Below, one piece after another: positions 21,799 through 31,273 of a stretch of 64,000 bases of DNA (within the stretch, counting starts at the first letter, position 1; every line of letters starts with the position of its first letter). Below the pieces are notes generated by a model. It was not told the DNA's origin. It saw only the letters and a program-made list of their open reading frames with translations, and ran no database searches. Location: positions 33,250,501 to 33,314,500 of the forward strand of contig CM027379.1 in assembly GCA_015680905.1 (NCBI GenBank). The letters are read 5' to 3'. Both the position numbers and the translations under genes were made by a program. The stretch comes from Coptis chinensis. Taxonomy: Eukaryota; Streptophyta; Magnoliopsida; Ranunculales; Ranunculaceae.

Positions 21799-21980
21799 AA
21801 GGCGACCACGCTTATATGGAGCGCACTACTATAGCTGGAACTTCGAGCGCAGCGACCCGCCCCCATGTGGAGCGCGACCTGCCCTAAAAACACTGTAATT
21901 TGAAAATTACACGAAGCGCGACCGCGCCCTATGAGAGCGCACCCGCGTCCTTTGTTAATTTTTCCGGAATTCTACAGTTT
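21799..21980 (+). other. GC-rich leader module of E1
   Basis: Repeated GAGCGC and GCGCGACC motifs surround an AAACACTG spacer, ending with a TTTTTCCGGAATTCTACAG block. The same arrangement recurs before ORF-B at 28354-28480. It stands out against the AT-rich surroundings. The role is unknown; a packaging or translation-control region is possible. Confidence 0.5.
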
Positions 21981-22195
21981 TGACTCGAACTTTGATTTTT
22001 CAAATTTTTCAGTGTCCTAACTTGTTATACACACCGAACACGCCAGAAACAAGACGCTATTCATAAAAGCGAAAGCAAGGACTTGTCAGGTATTCCTTTC
22101 TTCCGCACCTCGCATCTCCTGTTAGAGGTTTATACTAGTATATCAGAATTGTTTGGAGTGTTGATGTGCTTAGCTAAATTTGGTTTTAGCCTTGT

Positions 22196-23937
22196 ATGAG
22201 ATTAAGGTTTGGCCGAACAAAAACACCGAACTTAATTACACAACAACGTCAACAAACAAGTCTATCTAGTATACCACCCACTACACCTCTAGCTACTATT
22301 TCACACACATCACCTGACACAATGCCTGAAGAAGAAGAGACTCCTCTATCTGACTTCTACAAAGCCTTGAGCGATAGCCTCAAATCTTGCATCGTTCTAG
22401 CAGACCCGATTAGGATTTCGAATCCCCCAATATTTTAATTTGTTACCCGTTTTTCATGGATTAGACCATGAAAAACCTTATCAGCACATGCGTAGGATTG
22501 AACAAGTCCTAACAATATTCCACCATCCTATGGTTGGTGCGGAACAAATTAAACTCAGGGTATTCCCTTTCACCTTAGCCGATAAGGTGGCGTCTTGGTT
22601 AACTGCCCAAATGCCTAATTTTGTGGACTCGTGGGCTAAACTTGTTCAGCTGTTTATGGAACATTTTTACCCACCCCTAAAGACGGATGAGATGCTTTCC
22701 AAGATTCATTTCTTTCGACAAAATCCTCATGAAACATTTTCAGAGGCTTGGAATCGTTTCACCGATCTCCTTATAGAGTGTCCACATCATAACTTAGCGA
22801 AAGACACGTTAGTTCGTGCCTTTTTCAAAGGACTTCTACACCACCATAAAGAAGTCCTAGACATAATGAATGGGGGTAGTTTCTTAAGCAAAGGAGCCTC
22901 GGAGGCTTATAAATTTTTTAGAGGATCAAACTAAAGCTTAAATAACAACCGGGGTAGTGATGATATCCACCGCTCGCTAGTTCATCAAATACTGATTAAG
23001 GCCGCGGTATGTTTGAAATTAAACACGATCCCGAGCTTAAAACTCTAATCGAATCACTCACTAAAAGGTAGAGGCCATTTTCGTTCAACAAAAAGCCTAT
23101 CCCCGCCATGAATGTAAATTCAAATCCATGTAGTTTCTTTGGAGCCTTGAGCATCCCGACTCCAATCGTCCTATAGCCTATGAACAGGCTTGTTCCATTA
23201 ATAGTGAACCTAACGCCCCTTGGAGACAAAATCCCAACTTCGGTTGGAGAAATAACCAACACGTCACACCTCCAGGGTACAATAATCAATATGTTAGGCC
23301 AACACAAAGTTTTAACCAAGCTCCACCACGACAAGGACAGGGTCAGGGTAATTTTAATAATTATAACAACCAAGTGCAACCTCGACAAGGTCAAGCACAA
23401 AGTCAAGGTAGTTATAATAATTATAATGTTAATAGAGGTATCGTGCCGGTAAATAATAACTATCAAAATCCACCCATAAATAATTCACGTGAAATAGTTC
23501 CAGTCACACCACCCGTGACTACTACACGCACACAATCGGATCGTCTTGACACCTTCATACAAGTGAGCCAAAAACTTTTCCAAACCATGGCTCAATCTAA
23601 CCAACAAATTCTACAATCCGTTAATAATTTAAACCAACAGTTGGCTCAAGATAAAGCCCAACCCAAAGGTGTGTTTCCAGGTCATGAAATACCTAATTCT
23701 AAAACAACAAATACAGCCTTTGAGGTAACCGATAATACTAGTAATGAATATGAAAATGTAGGTGAGCTAAAGGCCATCACCACTCTCCGTTCTGGCAGAG
23801 TGGTTGATAACAAAGTAACTACGCCTATAGTTACCCCACCAGTCGCCCCTACACCTGCTATTTTACTAGATACCGAAATAGAAACTGAAGAGCCTACCAC
23901 TGTAGAGGTACCAGTTACAACACAACCTAAGAAATAG
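22196..23937 (+). pseudogene. E1 gag (Athila/Tat-like), frameshifted
   Basis: The ATG at 22196 gives MRLRFGRTK, as in E3. The capsid domain has LPVFHGLDHEKPYQHM, LRVFPFTLADKVASWL, WAKLVQLFMEHFYPP, FRQNPHETFSEAWNRF and CPHHNLAKDTLVRAFFKGL, the retrotransposon gag pattern of Athila-type Ty3 elements. Frameshifts are visible near 22430 (a small deletion relative to E3) and in the T run near 22915. A zinc-knuckle remnant at 23130 (CSFF...) has lost its later ligands. A Gln/Asn-rich stretch (PRQGQAQSQ, NNYNNQ) and a Thr/Pro-rich linker follow to 23937. Confidence 0.85.
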
Positions 23938-24675
23938 AAAGCCACGGTTAAACATCCAGGTGATACCATTGCTAAATATAAACAGAAACCGCCGTTTCCA
24001 CAAAAATTAGCCGTGTTAACTAGGGATACAAATTATGAGGAGATTAGGGATGTTTTCAAGAATCTAACTATAAACCTTCCCTTCCTCGAAGCTATAAAAA
24101 AGCTACCACACCATGCTAAGTTTCTTAAGGAATTGTGTACTACTAGGCGTAAGACCAATATACTAAAAGACGCCTTTTTAACAGAACAATTCCCAACTCT
24201 ATCCGAACATAATGGAATTGTTAAGTACAAGGACCCCCGGTCGCCCCATCGCATAAATGCACCTTAGGAGATTCCTATACGGCGGACGGCTTTTTAGGCT
24301 TTGGGGCTAGTGTTAACTTACTCCCATTTTATTTGTATAGACAAATAGGTCTAGACGAGATGCAACCCACTAAAATGACGTTGCAATTAGGCGATCGGGT
24401 CTATTAAGTATCCTAAGGGTGTCGTCGAAAATGTGTTTGGTAAAATTCGGGATTTCTACTATCCGGCCGATTTTGTCATCCTCGATACAGAAGTCGTTAA
24501 CGACTCTGTCCCGATCATCTTACGACGTCCTTTCCTGGCAACTTCCAATGCGCTCATTAATTGCCGCGATGGTTCAATGTCCATGTCTTTTGGCCATCTT
24601 GCTGTTGAAGTCAATGTTTTTAAAACAAAGACACGCTATTACCCGATTCGTCTATGGATGGAGAGGTTAGCATGA
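23938..24675 (+). pseudogene. E1 aspartic protease region, inactive
   Basis: It opens with the conserved pre-protease block (IRDVFKNLTINLPFLEAIKK, FLKELCTTRRKT, FPTLSEHNGIVKYKDP). The fold follows: LGFGASVNLLPFYLYRQIGL, PTKMTLQLGDR, KGVVENVFGKI, YYPADFVILDTEV, VPIILRRPFLATSNALINC. The order matches Athila proteases. The catalytic Asp in the expected D-L-G-A-S is replaced (G-F-G-A-S). Stops and a frameshift near 24265-24410 also break it. No reverse transcriptase follows. Confidence 0.8.
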
Positions 24676-25445
24676 TCGAGAGCTTTGCTCGAGATTATTT
24701 CAACAACACGTTCCCTGATAATCATATGCCCAAATTTCTTTCCTTTGGAAGTTCAGACTCCAACATTTCCATCCCTACACTAGTCGATACACATATTACG
24801 GATGAGGATGAGATAGATGACTTTCTCAAAGATGTAGAGGATTATCATAGTAATGGGGATATGACAAATCTAGATGAGCAATTCGATGAGTTTCTTAGAG
24901 TAGGTGATGATTCACCCTATCAAGAACTACTTTGCACAACATCCACCTCGACTCCCCTCCTTCCACCCTTTCAAAGGAATCCCGAGTTTGCACTCGATCC
25001 TGTTGTTTCTTATGTGCTTCATAATTTTTTAAATTCACCTAGTAAACAAATACTTCAGAAGACAAAAGCGTTTGACACATTCATTTTCAGACTTGAGACA
25101 GTCCCTAACTACACCATGAATGAGTTTTGTGCTAAACCCACATCCTCATTGTTTACATGCTTTCCTTTTACAACTTACCCATATCCACCATATTCTCCAC
25201 AACCATTCACTCTTCCACACTTATTCACTAGGACACCCTCTCGTTCAAAAATGAAAAAGAAGGTGCATGCTACGTTATGTACTAGGGTTATCCGACTTCG
25301 CTTTCATTTCACTAGGTTGCGTTATAGGAAATCTTGGTGCGTGATTGTGTTTGGATATATTTTCTGTGATATTTATTTATGGAATGATCCACAATTATTT
25401 CGGTTGTTGATATATGATAAACTGCATGTTCATACATATGTTTAG
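24654..25445 (+). CDS. unassigned frame after protease, E1
   Basis: 263 residues, open. The first 15 codons or so continue the protease C-terminus in a shifted frame (DGEVSMIESFARDYF), so the ATG at 24654 is probably not a native start. An acidic stretch (DEDEIDDFLKDVED) and an aromatic/proline-rich stretch (PYPPYSPQPFTLPHLF) follow. It occupies the place where Athila elements begin reverse transcriptase, but I see none of the RT boxes. It ends at the first copy of the TCTCGAG-ATCTGACT motif. Function unknown; it may be the residual linker of a polyprotein after deletion of RT to integrase. Confidence 0.45.
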   Translation: MDGEVSMIESFARDYFNNTFPDNHMPKFLSFGSSDSNISIPTLVDTHITDEDEIDDFLKDVEDYHSNGDMTNLDEQFDEFLRVGDDSPYQELLCTTSTSTPLLPPFQRNPEFALDPVVSYVLHNFLNSPSKQILQKTKAFDTFIFRLETVPNYTMNEFCAKPTSSLFTCFPFTTYPYPPYSPQPFTLPHLFTRTPSRSKMKKKVHATLCTRVIRLRFHFTRLRYRKSWCVIVFGYIFCDIYLWNDPQLFRLLIYDKLHVHTYV

Positions 25446-26529
25446 ATAAAGTCTCGAGTATCTGACTATAAACGACTCAACTTTTGTGTTTGGTGCATTT
25501 CCTTTCATTTTCATATATTGGTGAGTGCACCATTAAGGTAACCGGGCCCTCCCTATGGAGTGTGTGGCTGTAAGTACCGGATCCTAAGTCCACGTTTAAA
25601 CATAATTCACGTTTTCCACTCTTGCATGTTTTTCTCGGATTTTTTAGTCATGTTTCTCTATGGGGTGAATTATGTCTTTCTTGCTCATTGTTTTTCCTTA
25701 TAAAAGTAAAAAATATATTAAAGAATAAACATAGTAATATAGGAAGTCTCGGGAATCTGACTTTAAAAGACCCACTGCTAAAAACAAATTTTCTAAGCTT
25801 CGTTGTAAAAAATTTGTTTGGGGGTGGGGTGTTCGTGTTTCCGTCCTAGAATGTTTATGTACCATTACAGTTGCTTAGGCCGTTTAATTGTATTATGATT
25901 TGGGTTGACATATTCCATGAATTTAGAGTTCAATCGTTCGCATAACGTACGTCATGCACGCACTTTGAGGCATTTTCCACTATCTTATATGTCATCCATG
26001 GTCGGAATAGAGTGTTTTATGGATCATTGGGTTGGAAATTCTCTCCTGATCATTTCCATATCTCATTCGCAAAAATCGGACCTTTAACGAAGCGGCAATT
26101 TTGATTTGAAGTTTCGCGAAAAAATCGAAAAATTCACAAATTTCGAATTGGGCTTGGGCCCAACTCATACCAATCCCATCCACGAGGAAGCTTTTCGCCA
26201 CCTACCTTAGCCCAACAGTCGCGATCATCTTCTCAAAACCGCCATTAACGCCACCAAAGCTCCAAAAACCTAAAACAAAACAAAATTAAAAAGGAAACTA
26301 AATTTACCCACTTCACAATCAAGACCCAACCCAAATCGACTCCAACCGCATTTCGCCCCCACAACCTCCACCGATTTACATCAACAAAACCACTGAAAAA
26401 TCAAAATAAAATAAAAAATTTGGTGTTGTCGCGCCACCGTCGCGCCACCACCATTGTTTGCTTCAGTCGGTCGATACAAATTCAACCACCACATCCCATT
26501 TAAACCCCCACTACATTCCAAACACTAAA
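25446..26529 (+). other. spacer between protease module and ORF-A, E1
   Basis: Holds a paired motif (about 25449-25482 and 25744-25776), a polypurine-like tract TTTGGGGGTGGGG at 25817-25829, and a C-rich ORF-A leader with GTCGCGCCACC repeated at about 26428-26450. No coding signal is seen. The same layout occurs inverted in E4 (62873-64000). Confidence 0.6.
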
Positions 26530-27707
26530 ATGGCTCAACAACGCCGAATTTTGCCGAGACAAGCTTTTATCGGCGACCACTTCGCCCGCTTTTACGGTGA
26601 CGAAAATGATCGGTCCGAGACTAGAATAGCTTGTGGTACTCGACCGAAGCCTATTACCACGAGGACTTAGTCCGACGGTTCTACAATACGAGGGAGTTGG
26701 AAGGGACTAGGATTTTTGTTGTGGTGGCGAAGAGGAGGAAGGAAGTGACGACGGGGTTGTTGGCTGAGATTCTAGGCATTCCGCCTAGAATCCATCTGGA
26801 TGTCACGTTGCAGGAGTCCCAATATAATGGGGTAGAGCCATTGATGAACGTAACGGTTACAGAAGGGAACTACAATGCGAGATCGCATTGTGTTCGCCAG
26901 GCATCCCTTAGGACCAACCAGCTGGCTGCAGCTCAGTGGATTGGTCGAAACGTCCTGGGGAAGGAGAAGGTCAGCGACATCGGCTTGAACTGCCTCCACA
27001 TCTTATGGATACTCCAGGAGCAGAAGTACGAGTTCTGTATTTTAGAGTTCTTGCTTAGCATGATTAGGGGAGTAGGGAAGTCTGTTGCATCTCTCCCTGT
27101 GTTGATAACCAAGATCATGCTAAAGTTGAGAGCAGCTCAGGCGTTTGATAGGACGTACATCACCCTACACCGAAACCCTCGCATCTATAAGGAGTGTGTC
27201 CAACGGGTTTGGAGGTTGGTTGAGGATAGAGAAGAAGACGAGGAGGACGGTGGAAATGAGAATGCTGAGGAGGTTGGGGGAAACGAGAATGCCTCGGAGG
27301 ATGAGGAGGACTTGACTTGTTTTGACGCGGATGCCTTGGAAAGGTGCTGGTCAGATGCATAACGCATGGCTGTGATTCATCGTGGCATGCGTTCGCTCAA
27401 CACTATCTGCGAAGACCTCCGGACTCGACAGGCAACGATGCATCATAACTTCGAGATCCGTACACAGAGAGAGGATGAGAGGTGGGAACAGATGCGGGCC
27501 AAGCTAGAAGCTCAGCGCCAGTTCCGGGAAGAGATGCTTACACAATTCCCACCTCATGGGGACTCTCCTTCTGAGGACACACCATCGAGGCACGGGCGTT
27601 GTCGCCGAAGGACGAATGGTGCTGACCCATCAGGAGCCCAGGAGCCATCTCCGGACCGTGTACCCTCCGCTACCAGTACCGGAGTTGTTAGGGATAGCAT
27701 CGTTTGA
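26530..27707 (+). pseudogene. ORF-A of E1 (unassigned, transposon-protein-like)
   Basis: The ATG at 26530 gives MAQQRR; E4 starts MAQQ and E2/E5 start MARVLK. A frameshift near 26650 joins the N-terminal part to the long frame from 26631. That frame shows FYNTRELEGTRIFVVVAKR, LLAEILGIPPRI, SHCVRQASLRTNQLAAAQWI, SDIGLNCLHILWILQEQK, LPVLITKIMLK and a very acidic tail (EDREEDEEDGG). A TAA at 27360-27362 is followed, in the same frame, by 113 codons of coiled-coil-like sequence (RTQREDERWEQMRAKLEAQ) ending at 27707. The fold is unknown to me. The central LGIP plus LHILWILQ arrangement resembles domains annotated as putative plant transposon protein; this is an inference. Confidence 0.55.
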
Positions 27708-28532
27708 TGTTCTATATTTATTTGTAGTTTCATTACTGTCATTTATTTTAATGTAAGTTTTATTTCCGTAATTTGAATTTTGTAGTGAAATGTACTTCGA
27801 ATGAAATTTTTAATATAATGCGGTTATTTTCATTATGGTGGTTGTTTAATATTGATCCCACCTTCCCAAATTATTTGGGGGTGGTTTTATCTATTCCAGC
27901 ATGATTTTTATATGACCATCGTCTTAGAATTTATTGCGGAGTCAAGGTGAAAATATGGCCGTTTAGGCATATCTATGAATAAGTATCATGGTAGGATGAT
28001 ATATCAATTAAATAGGTAGATTCTATCACAAATTTAACCTAAAAGATACTAGGTTTGATTTAGAATCAAGAAAATGATTTGTTTCCGTTTTCGGGTTTGG
28101 AAATTTTAGGATTTCCGGAAACTGCCGTAAATACTTTTTGGCAACTTCCCGATCCATTTTAGCAACTTATAAACCTATATAAACTTCATAGATTCTACAC
28201 TCACAACTTACAACTCACACTACACCTAACCTCCATCACTCACCTTTCACTCCCGCGATTCCCTCGTTTCGGCTTATTTTCCGAAGTTTCAAGAACTCCG
28301 AAAGACTTCAAGGGCCAAGACTCATTCTGCAACTTTTTTCTGAATTTTTGTCAGAGCGCACTCACGCCCAAGCTGAGCGCGACCCACGCTCAAACACTGG
28401 ATTTCCAAAACTTCGAGCGCTTCAAGGCCTAAGAGAGCGACTCGGCCCTACGACTTCCTCGACCAGAAAAATTCCAGTTTTCTGCGGGTAGTTTCCGGAT
28501 CATTAGCAGCTATTCCAGAGCGTACTTTTGAG
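27708..28532 (+). other. spacer between ORF-A and ORF-B, E1
   Basis: Contains a polypurine-like tract TTTGGGGGTGGTTTT (27874-27888) and a TATATAAAC sequence near 28174. A second GC-rich module (28354-28450: GAGCGCACTCACGCCC, GAGCGCGACCCACGCTC, then AAACACTGGATTTCC) lies just before the ORF-B ATG and resembles the leader module before gag. Confidence 0.6.
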
Positions 28533-29456
28533 ATGACATCTCCAACATTGATACCGGAACAGTCTTTCGAAGATTTGTTCCAAAGCACTACTTATGGTGC
28601 TTGGTTTCGCGAGGCGATCACTTACGTTGGCTGGGAGCCGCTTATGGTAAGACCTGATGCACTTTATTCTCCAACACTAGCATCTTATTTTTACGATAAT
28701 TGCATTTTTTTTGAAAGACCAGATGAGAACAAGTGTTCTCCATCAACATTGATAATGAACCAATGGAAATTACTAGGTTCTTGCTAGCATTTGTTCTTGG
28801 ACTTGCTATGCCCGCTGAAATACAAGACCCATGGTGCTATTGGGTAGATAATATGTATGTCTACACTTACGAGTTTTTGCATGAGTCGTATGGCGCAGGC
28901 ATTTTCCGTATAGAGGACCAAGGGGAATATAACGTCGCCTTTGGTAGCCTGTCCATGAACATAGGAACTGTTATGTTTTGGATCATGCTAAATATTTTAG
29001 GGGAATGGCATTTTTCTTCTGTGAATGATGCCACTTGCGGTGTCTTCCTTGCTTTAGCCACGGGACGTATGTGTCATGACCTTCCCCGCACCTTGATGTC
29101 TAGTTTAGCTCGATCCCATAGCATGAGGCATAAGTACCTTCTTATGCCTGCTCCAATTTCCGTATTATGCTATGTTTCTTTCCCGTTTTTGTACACGCTT
29201 CACGGATTGGATTACGGCCCATTAATCGCATCGACCCACCAATAGTATTATTCGATCTTTCCGTCGTAATGACTTGGAAAGGGTGGAGGATACAACCTCA
29301 TCGTTGCACCCTACACCCCATCGACCAAGTGGCTCTTAATAGGTTAGCAATAATAGATGATAAATGGCGGGAGCCCGGCAAATTATCATGGCATGGCAGA
29401 CGCCAAGGAACCCTCACTTCTTTATGGAAGAAGAGAATGAGGAAGATAATGAGTAA
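28533..29456 (+). pseudogene. ORF-B of E1 (unassigned)
   Basis: The ATG at 28533 gives MTSPTLIPEQSFEDLFQSTT; E4 has the same start at 60897 on minus. Blocks: AWFREAITYVGWEPLMVRPD, ASYFYDNCIFFERPDE, FSINIDNEPMEITRFLLAF, YEFLHESYGAGIFRIEDQG, LALATGRMCHDLPRTLMSSL, SHSMRHKYLLMP, WRIQPHRCTLHPIDQVALNR, then an acidic end (EEENEEDNE). Two frameshifts (near 28740 and 29200) break the frame. I recognise no domain. The position between pol and the 3' LTR is that of the env-like or extra frame in Athila elements, but likeness to envelope is not supported by any signal or membrane segment I can see. Confidence 0.55.
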
Positions 29457-31261
29457 TCACGGAGATAAGGTAAGTTTCATTCTAGTTAGTGTCCGCTTAT
29501 ATCCCAAGCAATTTCATTCTTGTTAACCCCATAATGGGTAGAACTCATTATAGAGTTAAGTCGGTTTTATTACCTATATTAGTACGCGTTCTAACCTTGT
29601 TTTGCGGATATCCCTGAATTTCACGCTGCTTTCAATGGTATTTTTCCTACACTCTTTATTTAAATGCTTTGAGGACAAAGCATGCTTCTTGTTTGGGGGG
29701 CATAGAAACACGGTAATTAAAACAACTGATAGGATATAGATATGTATAATATGCATTTGTTTTCTAGTTAAAATTTCAAAATTCAAAAATATAAATAAAT
29801 AAGTTATGCTATACACTTAGGAATAGTGGTATTGTTTTCTTTCTCTATGCTCTTAGCAATCTAGAAGTCTCAATGAGCTTTTGCATTAGAATAATTGTTA
29901 GAAACTTAGGTTAATATGTAGGTAATAATCTTTGCATCTATCTATAAATATATTACATGAGTATCTATGATTGTTAGCAGAAGTTTTCAAATCTAGGCTA
30001 GAGTACTTATTCTATAAATCCTGTGAGAATATAGCCTAAAGCCTTATATGAGCGAAACATTTGAGAAATGACACAAGGGAGAAGTAAAATCCGGATAGAG
30101 AAATCACACGTCCACTTGCTTGATCACTAAACCATATCCTAAGCAAGAATTTAGGCCCTCTTTGGATCGATATAGCCAGAAATTCAACCCTATAAATTAA
30201 TTTCCGCTAGTCGCCCCTCTGAGCCTTTATTTAGCCTTCCATAAACCACAAATCCTTTACCTTGTTACAAAACAAAAAAAAAAAAAAAATTCAACCTACC
30301 CAATTTAGATAAGTCTGAAAATAGAATGAGGAAGAAAGAAGAAGAGAAAAACTTGTGTAAACAAAAGTTAGTTAATGGCTTCAGAAAATAAAGAAAAGAA
30401 GTTTCCATCCAAAGAAAAGAAAAATAAAAATAGAAATAAAATAAAAACTCCAAAAATAGAATAAAAGGGAGTCAAAAGCCAAGGAAAAGAAAAAGAAAAA
30501 GAAAAAATGGCTAAGGATGGAAACAAAGTGTAGAAGCAAAAGTAAATAACAAGGTTTTCTCTAGTTACATAATCTGAAGACTCTATTATCTCAGACTTGT
30601 CCTTTTTGAATATCCATTTCCTTCCTTCTTAAACCATCTCTTAATCCCCATGAACACCTAATAAAGACCTCTAGCTCAATTAGGAATAGGTTAGTGTGAT
30701 AGTAAGTGGCAGATGTGTTTGATCGACTCCGGCTTCCTTGTTGTTATTGAGATTGTAAGGTAAAGTGTGCCCACTGCACACTAGAGTGGCGGAATTTGAG
30801 TGGGAAAATCAGAGTGTTGTATCTTGACTATTATTGTGAGAACCTACTTAAGGACGCTATCCCGAGTTCAGAAATGAACCTGCTAGGCATTTCATTATAT
30901 TACTCATTCTATATATGTTTATTGTAGATGATTGATTATTATGTATATATTAGCTTAGGTTTCGACTTGATTACTCTATATGCATTACTAGTGAGAGGTA
31001 TAGTTAATTTAGAGCATGAATAAGGAAACAATAGTTTTATTTCTTAGTCGTTGTCGATAGATGAAGTTTGTGAGTACCTTCACGAAAACTCTCACGAGGG
31101 CTATAACTCGTCCACTAGGGAATTCCTAGTGGTTTAAGGCCTTGTTGCATATGGTCAATGCAATCGCACTCACTCAAATAAACGCTTAGGCGTAGTTAAA
31201 ACTCCATTTTTGGTCACTTATTCTAATTTCTCATCTCTGCTTGAGGACAAGCAAAATGCTG
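29457..31261 (+). other. 3' untranslated region of E1
   Basis: A stem-like GCTTTGAGGACAAAGC at about 29667 leads into TTTGGGGGG (29692-29700). A purine-rich tract runs from 30270 to about 30540 (A17 run, GAAGAAAGAAGAAGAG, AAGAAAAAGAAAAAG). Then comes a block ending CTTGAGGACAAGCAAAATGC before the final polypurine tract. The whole region is collinear with E4 58155-59960. No gene is seen. Confidence 0.65.
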
Positions 31262-31273
31262 TTTGGGGCGGTT
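31262..31273 (+). other. polypurine tract of E1
   Basis: TTTGGGGCGGTT directly before the 3' LTR, the expected plus-strand primer site. E4 has TTTGGGGGTGGTT at the same place. Confidence 0.7.

Noticed and set aside
23682-23969. 95-residue minus-strand frame across E1 gag linker (similar one at 56181-56444 in E3)
   Set aside because: Present in both copies, but it is the shadow of the conserved Thr/Pro-rich plus-strand linker. Antisense frames exist in some Tat elements but are located elsewhere.
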